Shown one piece after another: positions 40,131-54,700 of a DNA stretch of 64,000 nucleotides; positions within the stretch are counted from its first letter, which is position 1, and each line of letters begins with the position of its first letter. The DNA lies in contig NC_044996.1 in assembly GCF_008728515.1 (NCBI RefSeq), positions 121,770,750 to 121,834,749 on the forward strand. Direction: 5' to 3'. The notes under the pieces were generated by a model. The model was not told the DNA's origin. It saw only the letters and a list, made by a program, of their open reading frames with translations, and searched no databases. The stretch is from Papio anubis. Lineage: Eukaryota; Chordata; Mammalia; Primates; Cercopithecidae. A program made the position numbers and the translations under genes.

Positions 40131-41850
40131 TTTTAGGTAGAAGAAGTACAGTTCACCTTCAAGTCAGCTCTCTCATTGTATATTCTGGTTGGCATTTTCA
40201 GCCCTAGGTTCTTGACTTCATTTGCATGAGTCAAACATTAGTTCCTATGTCTTGCTAACTGCAGAAGACACATGTCAAGCTCATGCCAACCTTGGAGAAC
40301 ACAGTCACTGTTTGTACAGGGCAGCTCTATCCCTGTCTTCTTTTCCCATGTGAGCCAGATGCTAGTGCCTGTCTCCTTTTTTTTATTTTTTTGTAGAGAC
40401 AGGGGCTTGCCATGTTGCCCAGGCTGGTCTCAAACTACTGGGCTCAATCTGTCCTCCCACCTTGACCTCCAAAAGTGCTAGGATTACAGGCGTGAGCCTC
40501 CGTAGCCAGCCTCTGTCTCTCTTTAATTGAAGTGTCTGTGGGTTGAGCTTCTGACTAGACACTAGACTTCCCCGAAAACCCCAGAGTTATGTGGCCCTCA
40601 CTTCAGTCGGAGTTTTCTGTCTTTCCAGGTTCTCCTTTTGGGAGCTTGCCTTTTAACACAATGTTTGTTCACTAACTTTTGCAGGGTCTATATATTGACC
40701 ATAAAAACACTGTTCTTTCTTCTGCAAGTGTTAGAAGTGTCATAAGCCAGTCCTCCATTATACCTTTTGATCTGGGCAGATCCTGACCCAAGTTCTTAAC
40801 TTCATTTGCATGAGTCAGATAGTCGTCCTAGTCCTAGTGTCCCTCTAACTCCAGGATACTTAAACTAAGTTTTCTGAAGCTGTTATTTGCTTAAGGCAAG
40901 GGGGAAGCAATCATTGTCCATCCCTCATGATGGTGGAGAAAATGCTCACCACCATTCTCTTTCTCAGAGTGCACATGTCCACCTTCGAAAAACCAGTCTT
41001 TTCTTTTGCAGCTGCTGGAAGTTCAGTTATTTCTCAGGCCAGCCCTCTTTTGTTTTTTCTGGCAGAGGCAGCCACAGCTCCATCTTTTCTAACCGTGTGA
41101 ATTAGACACCACGCCTGTGTCACTCTAACTCCAGGGAACATGAGTGAAGTTTTCTGAAGTGTTGAGCTTGGGTCATCCATTCCAACCCTCATCCTCATGA
41201 GACAGTTTTCTCATTCTCTCTGGGGTCTGTTGAAATATGGGGATTTTGGCCCTGCTCTTAATTGAGAATAGAACTTCAGAATAGAAAACCACTTAGCTGC
41301 ACTCTAGATATGGCTCTTCCACAAGGGAGTATCCTACAATTTGCATTGACATTATTTGTCCTCTTTTGTTATCCTGTTGTTATTTTTGGTGTGAGGTACA
41401 AGAGCTGACACTTTTATTTCATTTTTCTTTTTGCTGTCTTTTAAAGTATTAAAGTGTCTCAATGTAAAAGTGTTTTTTAAAACATTTTTTTACTGGAACA
41501 AAAGTGGCTTTTTGTATTTTTGCTGTTCTTGGCTTGCATGTCTCTGTGCATGAGATGGCAAATTTGGCCTCAAATATATGATCAATAAAGTTATGATGCC
41601 CTTTTATTAGACAAGAGACCACACTGATCAGATTAGTGCCCAAGGTATATTTCCCAGCATCTAGTAGTACATGCTCGCACCTAAGTGCTGAGTGAGGTCA
41701 GATAGTCATCCTAGTCCTAGTGTCCCTCTAACTCCAGGATACATAAACTAAGTTTTCTGAAGCTGTTATTTGCTTGAGGCAAGGGGGAAGCAATCATTGT
41801 CCTTCCCTCATGATGGTGGAGAAAATGCTCACCACCATTCTCTGAGAGGG
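40131..41850 (+). repeat. Tandem cluster of S sub-repeats
   Basis: Four or more irregular units. Each has a 'tctttcttctgcaag...agttc' part, a 'gactt catttgcatgagtcaga' part and a 'gaagcaatcattgtcc...ggagaaaatgctcacca' part. Starts are near 40,115, 40,700, 40,990 and 41,690. Two units (40,820-40,950 and 41,700-41,840) are almost identical ('tagtcatcctagtcctagtgtccctctaactccagg'). They are separated by ~510 bp (41,190-41,690) without a clear match. No ORF spans units. Confidence 0.65.
40377..40511 (-). mobile_element. Free left Alu monomer (FLAM-like)
   Basis: Antisense single Alu monomer, 'tttttgtagagacaggggc' to 'gagcctccgtagccagcc', with a similar 'cctgtctcc' on both sides. Confidence 0.8.
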
Positions 41851-42599
41851 AGTGATAGCGTCCCCTATAAGCAATTGCATGTTTCATGTTTGGATGGACA
41901 AGTCATTAGGATGGGTGGCACCTGGGATTGTTTAGGATGGTCACTGGAAGATGAGATGTCTCAATCTGGTCAAACAGCAAGGGCACACTAGGAGAGATCA
42001 AGAATCCTCTGGACCTGGTAGAGCAGTGGGGGCCAGATTATGAGAGGTATGGCTCCCTAGGGTCTGGTAGCCCACCCTTGTCTACATGGACATGAGAGTC
42101 CTTCCACTGTTTAGTCTTCCAGGATGTGTGGACCAGGTTAGGAGTAAGAGAGATTCTCTGGGATCTGATAATGTATGCTACCTATTGAAGAAAGTTTGGG
42201 GGGTTAGGCAGCAATAGGTGGGATTGGAATCACCTGTCTCATTTGTGCCTAATTGTTGTTATAAGCACATTTTTCCTGGCCTTAGAATGGTTGAAAGTAT
42301 GTGAAAATCTTTGCTTACTGGGGCCAATTGCTCTACCTGTATGTTCCCCTTTTTATTTTTCAAGCTTTCATCCCAGGAGAATAGAAACTTCCACCCAAGT
42401 CTCCTGGAAACTCACATTATAAAAATATCCATGGTCTGTGTTCCTGTAAAAAGTGTCTGAATGCAACTGTAGAACTTGTGGTGAAAAGATAAATAATTAA
42501 AAGTGATTTTGTCATTTGAAGACCTGCAAGCCAATTCATTGTATGTACTACATAATAATGTGTAATTGGTGTTTAAATATGGTACATGTTTGAATCATG
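41851..42599. other. Single-copy island, unassigned
   Basis: About 750 bp between S and PRO in the place module M occupies in other series, but with no resemblance to M noticed. It contains a G-rich 5' half (41,940-42,130) and an AT-rich 3' half. No recognised repeat or ORF. Could be an undeleted part of the original provirus. Confidence 0.4.
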
Positions 42600-43076
42600 A
42601 ATGTTCATATGGTTTCCAAGAAAAATTCCTCTGATGTTCACTTCTTTCACTTTATAATGGTGTTTTGTTAATTGGTAAATTGAAGGTGTCATTCATTCTC
42701 TATGGCCTTTGATGCCCTCCAGCAAGGGAGTCTTGTGATCCCCAGCAAGATTTAGGGCATATTTGCCAGTTCCAATACTTTTTTTGTAAGCAAAAATGAA
42801 ATTTACGTTGGATGTGCACATGCCTCTCAGATTGGACTATGAACTAATGCGAGTTTATGGGTGGGCTCCCCTGGGCAAATAGACAGGCAAGTTGTTGTAA
42901 TTGATACTGCTGAATGTGCTGTGGGAAGAGCTGTGTTAAATATTTGTAACTATTTTCTTGTTTGTAAGGGATGTTCTCAATGGGGAAATGCCACAATAGA
43001 ATAGTGGTAGTGGGACGTTAGTACACTGGGAACCCACCAGGCTTCCCAACCTAGAGGCATTGTTAAAGCAGTTTAA
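42600..43076 (+). pseudogene. ERV protease-region relic (PRO, series 3)
   Basis: 42,600-42,780 matches 61,205-61,390 ('gttaattggtaaattgaaggtg'). 42,790-43,010 matches 51,420-51,640 ('cagattggactatgaact', 'tcaatggggaaatgcca'). The protease Asp-Thr-Gly position is not recoverable in this copy. Confidence 0.6.
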
Positions 43077-43081
43077 GATAC

Positions 43082-43431
43082 TGTATTAGTCCGTTTTCAC
43101 ACTGCTGATAAGACACACCTGAGACTGGAAAGAGAAAGAGGTTTAAATTGGACTTACAGTTCCATATGGCTGGGGAGGCCTCAGAATCAGGCGGGAGGCA
43201 AAAGGCACCTATTATATGGTGGCAGCAAGATGAAAATGAAGAAGCAAAACTGGAAACCCTTGATAAACCCATCAGATCTCATGAGACTTATCCACTATCA
43301 TGAGAATAGCACGGGAAAGACCAGCCCCCATGATTCAATTACCTCCCCTGGGTCCCTCCCACAACTTGTGGGAATTCTGGGAGATACAATTCAAGTTGAG
43401 ATTTGGGTGGGGACACAGCCAAACCATATCA
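43082..43431 (-). mobile_element. THE1/MST-type solo LTR, antisense
   Basis: TGTATTAGTCCGTTTTCACAC to CAAACCATATCA, 350 bp, with 5-bp flanking duplication GATAC at 43,077-43,081 and 43,432-43,436. It sits at the PRO/RT boundary. Confidence 0.95.
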
Positions 43432-43436
43432 GATAC

Positions 43437-44700
<1,264 letters not shown>

Positions 44701-44972
44701 ACTGAGAGAATAATAAAGCAAGAGGTTGAGGAGAGGATGGAGGAGGCCTAGATTCAGGATGGAGAAGAAAATGTCTACCACAGAGAAAATTCCTTTCAAA
44801 ATTCTTTTCCTTCTCTCTCAACACAACTTTTTATATTACAGAGGTGTGTGATGGGCTAATCTAGTAGAACCAGTTTAGGTCAAGCTTTTGGCGAGATGTC
44901 TCAGAACCTTGTTTTAGAATACAGAGTACTTGACATTTATTATTCTGTTCTTTGGAGCCTCTGGCAAGGCTC
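44701..44972 (+). repeat. Array module E (series 4 start)
   Basis: 'gaggaggcctagattcaggatgg' and 'gaaaatgtctaccacag' match 54,415-54,470. 'ggagcctctggcaagg' closes the module. Confidence 0.65.
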
Positions 44973-45090
44973 TTTTTTAATTTGTAATTTTTATGGATAC
45001 ATAATAGTTGTACATATGTATTTTCACCTTTATTTTAGGTACTCAGGTACATTAGCTTATTCGCTTTACTTACCTCAAATGTGAGGGTGA
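44973..45090 (-). mobile_element. LINE-1 3' fragment, antisense
   Basis: 'ttaatttgtaatttttatggatacataatag' resembles a reverse LINE-1 3' end; short and diverged, between modules E and Z. Confidence 0.6.
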
Positions 45091-46590
45091 GCCAGCATCA
45101 CCCCTCATTCTTTGTGTTGTCAGCATGCATGCAAACCCTGCCATATGTTTGACTTCCTTCAGCTCTTTTTGTACTCAGTGCCTCTGTTGATCTCAGAATT
45201 TTTATGTTGGATTACATCCAGTGCAAAATTATCTGCCAAACTTTTAAGCATAGATATCTCAGCTAGTGGATATTTTCTGAGAGCCTTCTTTGTTTTTCAA
45301 AGTCCTCTTAAAAAAACTTGGTATTTATTTACTCCAGCTTCAGGTATGAATTTGATTCTGGTGATCAGTGCGTGTAGCATTCAATTTAGCAAAACCTAGT
45401 TCTTGGCATTTGTATTATTTCTGGCATTTGGATTGCTACATATTGGAGTTCTACACACTAAAGTAGGAAGTGAGATTGCCACTTTGTGTTGGTGGTGGCA
45501 CCTTTAGGGTGCCAAGTGAACCTGGTCCTGAGCAACCATATGAGTGGGGAGGTCAGTTCTCATATATTTTTTGATGATTTATGCTGGGGCTCCAGGCACA
45601 CACGTATTTAAAGACCTCTTGAAAAGACTTTATGTCCATTGGATTCAGCCATCTGTTCATTCTGGGCCAACCAGTGTGTAACCCTTTCTTTTGCACACAC
45701 TTTTTTCCCTCACATTTGTACTCAATATTTTGGTTGCATTATTATATGTCAGGGCTTCAGGCACACAGTGATGAGTTCTAGGCTTGGCAGGAGCCCAAGT
45801 TTACATGTGTTGTGGTGGCCGCATATTTCTACTATGGCCCCACCATCATGTTGGAACTGCAGTTCATGTTCCAAGTCATCCTTCTTGTTGTGCCTTTTGT
45901 TAGGGTTGTTCCATCCCCAGATTCTTGTCATCACTTGGATGAATGAGACACTGGTTCATGTGTTTCAGGGGACATAAGAGGAGTTTTCTGAACCTCTGTT
46001 ATTTGCTTGAAGCAAGAATCAAGTGATCTTTGTCCCTCCCTCATGAGTGTGGAGAAAATAACCACGAGCTCTTTTTCTTAGGTTCCACGTATCTCCCATG
46101 GAGAATATATTCCTTTTTCCTGTATATGGTGAAAGTGTAGTTCTCTCCTAAACCAGTCCTCTTATTGTGCCTCTGACAGGGGCAGCTCTAAGTCTAACTT
46201 ATCTTCCTCAGTGATTTAGCCCCTCTAGCTTCTGGGGGCTTAAAATTTCACTGGCATTTTCCAGCCTTTTTCTTTATCACATGCTCCCTGGATACTATAC
46301 GTGTTCAACTAGCTTGCAGAGCTATACATTTAATGCTCCAGACAGATTTTGCCAGCTCAGTAGTTGTTTTGGTGGACAGATTGATGCCTAGGGTCTCCTA
46401 CTCTGCCATCTGATGTGAGTTCTTTTGATACCTGGAGTCTAGATCATTTGGAGCTCCCAGATGTCTACATTCTGGGCAGTGTACCCTTTCAAAATGGGAG
46501 TTAGTGAAATTTTCTCCTTGTTTTTGTAAATTGGCAGACTTTGTGAAAGGGGATGGAGGAAGGCCTGCCTTAGCCCAGGATCCTTCATAC
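45091..46590 (+). repeat. Array modules Z, S and the end of I (series 4)
   Basis: Z 45,110-45,480, with its tail duplicated: the 'tcagggcttcaggcac' part at 45,750-45,870 echoes 45,445-45,600. S at 45,930-46,250. 46,420-46,590 matches the end of I at 30,220-30,380. A frame at 45,639-45,977 (+, 112 codons) has no recognisable domain and is not kept in other Z copies. Confidence 0.6.
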
Positions 46591-48635
46591 ATTGACGGTC
46601 TTTAGGAAAACGTACATTTAAAAGATGAGAATGGGGAAATTGATTCCATTAAGACTCTCTGTGCTCAGGTATCTCTAAGAAATTTCCCTTGTAGGATAGG
46701 AGTCCTGATTGGAGCCAGAGAACCACTGCATTCTCTTCTTACATTCATCAGAAGATTGATTGAGAATAGCAGAAAAGTTGAGTAATAAGAGAATCTGGAA
46801 GAGAAAGGATGAAAGGAGATGTAGGAGACTACCAGGAAGTCATGGTAGGATAAAGTGAAGGAAAGCCAATTGTCCCTGTACTTTCAAGCCTGAGTATTTA
46901 GTCTTGCAGATTTTCTCATGGAGCCTGTTTTTTATATTTCAAGGTTCCTTAAAAAACTTGGTATTTGTTGGTTATTGATTTCACTGCAGCTTCAGGCACC
47001 TAGTCCAATCAAACTGGCCAGATGGGTAAACCTTCATTTTGGATAACACCAGATTCTGCATTTTTACTCTATCTTCCTACTGTAATGTGACATGTTCATG
47101 TTCCAGGTCTTTTTTTTTTTTGTCTGAAACGGAGTCTTGCTCTGTCATTCAGGCAAGAGTGCAGTGACATGATCTTGGCTCACTGCCACCTCTGCCTCCC
47201 AGGTTCAAGCGATTCTTGTGCCTCAGCCTCCCGAGTAGGTGGGACTACAGGCACGTGCCACGGTGCCTGGCTAATTTTTGTATTTTTAGTGGAGATAGGG
47301 TTTTACCATGTTGGCCATGCTGATCTTGAGCTCCTGACCTCAAGTGATCCGCCCTCCTCGGCCTCCCAAAGTGCTGGGATTACAGGCGTGAGCCACCACA
47401 CCCGGCTTTCAGGTCTTTTCTTCTGTCATTTTGAAGGCCCCTTACATTATTAGAAAATCATATTTGTGGATAGCTGAGAAGTCAAAATGTGCCACTATTT
47501 CCTGCTTTGTGATATCAGGTAGTGCATATGATGATTGCTCTCCTGCAGCACTCACTATGAATTCCAGTTTGTCAAATAAATTTGGAGCATATTCACATTG
47601 GAAATTCACCACTGTTTCTTCCTTCAAATTCCTTTTGATGAGTTCCAAGAGAAAGTAACTGTATTCCTTTTCTTTTTCACTATGCAAACTGGCTTGGATC
47701 TGTTGTTCCCATGTCTGTGATGAAAGTCCAGGTAGGTGCCATAGACTTTGTTTCCTCTTATGAAGCCAAATGTCCTGTAGCCATTTGCAATCTGTATGAA
47801 GCTGATTACACTATATAATCAAAATCCTAACTTCTGAATCTTGGAAATTATCTTCCACTCCCTACTGAGGCCTGCTTAAAGATTGGAATTCTGCGTGTGA
47901 TATTTGTACATGGGTGTTGGATGGAAATAGGCAAACAGGTTTTGCCTTTTTTCCATCTTCTCTCCAACTGTGCAACTGTTCATTTTCATTAATGCCAAAC
48001 TCAGAAAGAGGAAGACTCCAGAAGAGCACATCCTTGCATAGCTGGCTAAATTGTATTGTGGGCATTGGGCTTTGAGATATGGAGGAAATACTGAGCAGAA
48101 CCTCTTGTGGGGACATTTTCATTTTTCTATAGGGACCTCAGACTTCATGTTCCTGTCACATAGAGTGCCTTTTATCTGACTGATCACTAGGTTCTCACTC
48201 AGTTTTGAGGCCTTTTATGGCCTTCACCTCTTTTGGGGTCATTGCTTCTCCAGCAGGTTTTTTTCATTGACATATCTTTTAAGCTACTCTCAGGCCACTC
48301 TTTTTCCTAAGGTCCATATATCAACCCTGGAAATCAAAGATCTTGCTTCTGTAAAGGTTGAATTTGCTTTTCAATCAAAGGCACACTGTTACTCTCCCTT
48401 CTTTAGGGGTACTTCTACCCCCAGCATGTTAATTTTACTGATGTGAGTCAGACATTAGTTCTATGTTTCTCAACCAGCCTGACAGGGCATCAGTCAAGTT
48501 TTCTGAAGCTCTTGATTTGCAGTCAGTGAGTGATTTGTAGCGAGGAAGAAACAGTCCCTATCCCTGGGGATAAAATGCCCAATACACTGACAACTTTCTC
48601 CCTAAATTATTTTTGCTTCTTCCATGTCAATTCTT
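46591..48635 (+). repeat. Array modules Z, K, S (series 4)
   Basis: Collinear with 30,747-32,660 and 16,737-19,140. Z 46,591-47,820, split by an Alu. K 47,825-48,360. S 48,400-48,635. The minus frame 47,442-47,687 carries the shared YAP pattern near 47,580. Confidence 0.65.
47112..47407 (-). mobile_element. Alu
   Basis: Antisense Alu, TGTCTGAAACGGAG to CACACCCGGC; flanking caggtctttt at about 47,104 and 47,410. Confidence 0.95.
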
Positions 48636-48938
48636 TTATTTATTTATTTATTTTGAGACAGAGTCTTGCTCTGTTGCCCAGGCTGGGGTGCAGTGGCATG
48701 ATTATAGCTCACTGAAACCTTGAATTCTTGGGCTCAAGTGGTTCTCCTGCCTCAGCCTCCTGAGTAGCTAGGGCTACAGGTGTGTGCCACCACACCTAGC
48801 TAATTAAAAGAATTTTTTTTTTTAGAAACAGAGTCTTGCTATGTTGCCCAGGCTGGTCATGAGCTCCTGGGCTCAAGCAATCCTTCTGCCTTGCTTCCCA
48901 AAGTGTTGGGATTATAAGCGTGAGCCACTGTGCCCAGC
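48636..48938 (-). mobile_element. AluJ-like
   Basis: Antisense, diverged Alu with (TTTA)n head and an internal A-rich linker (ttaaaagaattttttttttt). Flanks tcaatt on both sides. Confidence 0.9.
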
Positions 48939-48989
48939 CTCAATTATTTCATATCTCTGTCATGGGTGGTGGTCTGATAGTATCCGTTT

Positions 48990-49445
<456 letters not shown>

Positions 49446-50010
49446 CATCTTACTTTAGAATATGGGAGTATTTGTCATTTATTGTTCTGGTGTTTGTAGC
49501 CTCTGACAAGTCTCTTGCCTGAGAAGGTATTCAATATCCTGTTCACTACAGACTTGCAGGATCATGCCTTCCTTTGACTGCCCACTAGAAATGTTCTACC
49601 TTCTTGGATTTTGTGAGCCATCTCTCTGTTGTGCCCTCTCCTTTCTTTCCAAGGGCTCGTTGTGGTGTTTTCATTTAATACAGTATCAGGCCACTCACCC
49701 TCATAGTGCCTATATGTGGACATTGGAAAGCACAGGCTTTATTTCGTATGTGGTACATTTGTAGTTCACTCCCAGGCTAACCTTCTTATTGTACTTTCTG
49801 GCAGAGGCAACTCCAGCCCAAGACTTTGACTTCACTTGTGAGAGTTAGACATTATCCCTGTGTTTTCATAAGTTCCAGGGGGGATATAAAGCAAACTTTC
49901 TTAAGTTCCTTGTCATTTGCTTGAAGTAAAAGGGGAGATAAAATTTGTCCCTTCCTCTTCAGGGTAGAGAAAAGCCCACCATAATACCTTTCTCAGGGTC
50001 AACATTATCT
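49446..50010 (+). repeat. Array modules L and S without the dispersed insert (series 4)
   Basis: 'gtttgtagcctctgacaagtctcttgcctgag' crosses the insertion point uninterrupted. An S unit follows at 49,710-50,010 ('gaccccagg'-less, 'ggagagcacaaatgtttcttctacagg'). Confidence 0.65.
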
Positions 50011-51258
50011 ACATGGAGAGCACAAATGTTTCTTCTACAGGAGGCAGAATTAATTGTAGTTAACTCGCAAGGAAGCCCACTTCTTCTCTTGTAAAAGGAG
50101 CAACTCCTGCCCCAGATTCTTTCCCTATATGAATCAATTGGTATCTGTGTCCCAATAAGTCAGGATCATGAGTGCAGCTCTCGGAAGCTGTTGCTCTTGT
50201 GTCAGCCGTCCCATCACTCATTTCATAATCCATCGTGGGTCTCCAGTCATGCAACTGAGTACAGAGAAACAGGTGATAGGTAATGGACAGTGTCAGCTTC
50301 TTCCATGGATGGATTATATGACTTATGAGTGTCTGAGGAAAAGGAATGTCCTGGTGTTACCCACATGTAGGGCATTGCTCTGCATTTTTGCCCTGGTGAC
50401 CTTGAACATATCCATATAAGCCACAGAGGGATAAGCTTCAGCAAAGTTCTTCTGAGTGCGACAGAACACTTTGTGATCCCTCTAAAATGCAATACAATGG
50501 GAGGCATGTGAAGAATTGCTCCAAATGCTATCTCCCACTTGCCTCTTTATCTCTTATGAAAGGTTGTTATGGGGCAGTTTCTCTTCCCCTCTGTGGTCTT
50601 TTGAGATATAAGGCTTTTTCCTATCTGTTTACCTCCAGAAGAGAGCTGCAGAATAGAAAACATGTTAGTGTTCACAGCTCTGGCACACTGTAAGACCATG
50701 CTGCCCAAATCTTTGGTGACATGGGGCCAAGTGATCTTTCACCATTGTCCTGAGTTCCCTGCTGAGTTGCAAAGGTGGTTCGAGCTAGACATAAAGTGGA
50801 TAGGACCACATAAATCTAATAAAAGCATTGCGTAGTTATTGTGCACCCATCTGTGTCATTGAGAAATTAAAACTCCTTTCCTCTGACTACTAGCCCTGAC
50901 CATAGATGAATTCCTCCCTGCCAATCAATAGTGGTCATTTACAGAAATGTATTGAGGCCTGTTTTTCCAATGAGCAGAAATGGAGGGACATTAAGGATAA
51001 GTTTGGTCAAAACTTTAGTGAACTATAGGATTCCTCCTTGACAAGCAAATGTGGGAGCTCTATCAGTTGTGCTGGAGGGAAAGGAATGAAAATTACCCAA
51101 TGGCCTATTGACCATTCCAGTATTCCAGCCACTCAGCCCATAAGCACCTGGGTAATGTTTAGAGGGGGAACTTGGACACCTAGAAAATCTTTCTGAGATC
51201 TGTTTTCTTCTGACTAATGTTTATCTAACACATTAAACACCACTGTTTCTTGGTCTTA
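50011..51258 (+). repeat. Array module M, upstream of protease (series 4)
   Basis: Second copy of M, collinear with 19,961-21,305 ('catcgtgggtctccagtcatgcaactga', 'cacatgtagggcattgc', 'gggcagtttctcttcc', 'ctgcagaatagaaaaca'). Position upstream of PRO suggests gag or leader. The + frame 50,168-50,419 and its counterpart 20,163-20,423 share the ending CRALxxxFxLVTLxxSI, but other parts do not stay in frame. Confidence 0.5.
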
Positions 51259-51650
51259 AAAGGAGTTCTAAAGTAGAGTTTAAGACCCTGAACCTTTTCT
51301 AACTGGACCAGAAGGCTTTACCCACTGGTCAAAGGATGTTGGGGGGACATGTTTTAAACTTTTTCAGTCATTATGGACATGAGGCAGAAGCCACTCTGCT
51401 GAGTGGAAGTATCCACAGGCATGGTCAAAAATTTACTCTGAATGTTGAAATATCTCTCAGATTGGACTATGAACTGACAGGAGTTTATGGCTCTGTCTTT
51501 ATGGTCCCATACACGTGCAAATTGTTGTAATTGACATATCTGAGTATTTGGGGGAATAATTTTGTTAAGTTTGTGTAATTCTTCTCTTGATTGTAAGGGG
51601 TGTTCCCAATGGGAAAATGCTATGATTAGAACAGTGGTAGTTGATACAAA
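51259..51650 (+). pseudogene. ERV protease-region relic (PRO, series 4)
   Basis: 'gctttacccactgg', 'tttttcagtcattatggac', 'tctcagattggactatgaactgac' and 'ccaatgggaaaatgc' align with 21,680-21,990 and 62,570-62,910. The active-site triplet is degraded (reads M-D-M). A frame 51,336-51,530 is open by chance over the region. Confidence 0.6.
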
Positions 51651-52837
51651 TGAAAAACCTTAAGCCCCACAGACATCTCCACTAAGCCATAATGACCAAT
51701 AAAGCAGTGTAGGATTCTATGTTAGGGACCAAGTGATAAGAGATCCCTACACTTATCAAGGAACTTACAGATGCAGAGTTGCTTAAAGAGACTATAGCAC
51801 ACTACAATAGCCTCCTGTGACTAGTGAGAAAAACCAGTGCTGCTTGACCCCTTACTGTGGATTACTGCGAGCTTTTTGTGGCAGCCAATCCTCCTTGCCC
51901 CTGTTGTTTTAGATATCATAGTGGTCACAGAATCCATTGTACAGATTGAAGGGCCTGGTATATAATGCTGGATATGTTAATGTTTTCTTCATATCCCACT
52001 ATAATCAGAGGATCAGAGCCTTTATGGGGCTTAGCATGCAAAATAAGCTCTATTCTGCCACATAGAGACTTAACCCTTTACATGATTTCTCACCAATGGA
52101 TTGGTCAAGACCTGCAAAAGACTGAGTTCTCACCAGAGTCCTGGTACCAGTAAATGACGACTGTATTCTGATTGGAAGCAGTAAAGACAGCATATTTTCT
52201 GTCTTAGATATACAGTTGAAATTTGAGTAACCAGCACTGAAAGTTTAATTCTGACGAGAATTAGTGGCCTGCCACCCAGATATAGTTCTGGTGAATCATG
52301 TAGGCTGCTGCCCAGATAACAATCCCAGAGCCTGTTCAAGAAAAATTAATGGCCTTAACCCTTCTGAAAACCAAGTGTGGCATAGCATATGATATATTTG
52401 ACCAGTAGCACATGAATTTCTTATCTCAAGAGGACTCTGTTCATCCCATGACATAAGATTATTGGAAAGGCACCACTTTGACCAACAACATGCCTTAGAA
52501 ACCGTACAACAAGCTGCACAGACCACCTTTCTACTTGGGCCAGTCATCTGTGCTCACCATTTTGACAGAATGTGTCAGTAATCAACATTTATTCAGAATA
52601 TAATGACTGGCAAAGGTGTAGCCACAAGGCAGTGGCACTCTTTTTTCATGACCTTTGCCTGACATCACCACTCAATGTATGCCATTTGATAGATGATTGC
52701 TGCCTGTTTTCAGGTGCTGGTGGACATAGAAAAAGTCACAAGCAAGAGCAAGGGTTGTAATGGCCTAACTTCCCTATCATGGGACAGGCCTCAAATGAGA
52801 ACTCAAATAATGTAGGAATTGCCCAAGTAATATCCAT
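51651..52837 (+). pseudogene. ERV reverse transcriptase relic (series 4)
   Basis: The active-site region at 52,150-52,161 reads VNDD, then C-I-L-I-G-S, so both catalytic aspartates of the YxDD box survive in a short frame. Downstream 'aaccgtacaacaagctgcacagacc' is the RNase H start. Minus-strand ORFs here are shadows. Confidence 0.75.
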
Positions 52838-52841
52838 TTTT

Positions 52842-53132
52842 TTTTTTTTTAAGACAATGTCTTTCTCTGTGTCCCAGGTCGAGGTGCAAGGGCATGATCA
52901 GGGCTCACTGCAGCCTTGACCTCCCAGGCTTAAGCAATCCTTTCACCTCAGCCTCCTGAATAGTTGGGACCACAGACATGCACCACCATGCCCAGATAAT
53001 TTTTAATTTTTTTGTAGAGATAGGGTCTCACCATGTTGCCTAGGTTAGCCTCCAATTCCTGGGCTCAAACAATTCTCCTGCCTCAGCCTCTCAAAGTGTT
53101 GAGATTACAGATGTGAGCCACCATGCCCAGCC
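52842..53132 (-). mobile_element. AluJ-like
   Basis: Antisense, diverged Alu; flanking duplication taatatccatttttt on both sides. Confidence 0.9.
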
Positions 53133-53964
53133 ATAATATCCATTTTTTAAGTGGAAGTGATATATAACTTGAAGAAGTAAACTGGGCATTAATGGTGTCT
53201 TAGAGGTGCTGGAAAAAATGTCCAGTCACTCTCCACATGCAGTTGACTGACATGCAGGGCCCATGCCAGCACTCTGTCTTCTGCTGGCTTGGGACACCCA
53301 GGTTCCTCAGGATACCTGGGTTTAGTACATGGATACATCTGCTGAGCTAAAGACAGACCCGTTATTGTAGCTGTGGAAGGTATACAACACCAAAGAAAAC
53401 TTCCTGTATCTATGCATGGAAAAGGGAGTTCTGCTTAATGATTGGGATGGAGATATGGGCTGTGCATTTTACCTTGAAAATATCCCTTAAATACACCTTT
53501 TAACATTTAGATGGACTCCTGGAAAGTCTGGCAGTGTGATGACTAGTTTATCCAGTCTCAGCCTCCGAAGTGGTAGATATTATTAGTCGATTTCAGAAGA
53601 TGCATACCTGTTCATGGCTCATGCGACTATGCATGGATTAGGACCCTTTGAGATTAAAATTCTAGGAGTCAATAAGCTGATAAGGCATGTCCTGCCCAAT
53701 TTAGGACCATAGCCACCTGGATAGACTCTGCAACAAGGAAGCCTGGAAATGCGTCCAGAGCATCAGCTACATGGTTGAGTAGAGTGGGGATCTCCACTTT
53801 CCAAATGCAGAGGTGTTCAATCTATCCCATTCCCTCTATTCAAGGTTGCTGGGCTGGGTATGACTATGGACTACAGTTGATTCCTTATCTGGGCATGCCA
53901 CTGCCAACCCTCTATGCCCAGCAGATGGAAGAATTGTATGCAAGTTTTTTCAGTCAGATATTTA
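53133..53964 (+). pseudogene. ERV RNase H-integrase relic (series 4)
   Basis: 'tgtccagtcactctccaca', 'gcatggaaaagggagttctgct' and 'gcatgtcctgcccaatttaggacc' align with 24,590-25,130 and 1,740-2,320. The catalytic integrase part is truncated at 53,964 by LINE-1 and Alu fragments. Confidence 0.7.
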
Positions 53965-54130
53965 AAATAATTTTACTATTTTTATATATTTAGTGGGCAC
54001 AAGTACAGGTTTCTTACATGCATATATTGCATAGTGGTGAAGTTTGGGCCAGAGTTTTAAGAAATTATTCTGTTTCAGGGGGTACATGTGCAGGCTTGTT
54101 ACATGGGTATATTGAATAATGTTGAGGTTA
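53965..54130 (-). mobile_element. LINE-1 3' end fragments, antisense
   Basis: Two overlapping reverse LINE-1 3' ends: 'gggcacaagtacaggtttcttacatgc' and 'ggggtacatgtgcaggcttgttacatggg'. Confidence 0.8.

Positions 54131-54700
<570 letters not shown>

Noticed and set aside
40131..41850. Regularly spaced short repeats considered as a CRISPR-like array
   Set aside because: Units are irregular, 100-600 bp, diverged, and in a primate genome; no spacers of uniform length.
45639..45977. 112-codon plus-strand open frame, cysteine-rich
   Set aside because: No recognisable fold, not conserved in other Z/S copies, no promoter or splice context visible.
50168..50507. Possible zinc-knuckle (CxxC...GH) on the minus strand of module M
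   Set aside because: The cysteines and histidine fall in different frames and are not kept in the other M copy.
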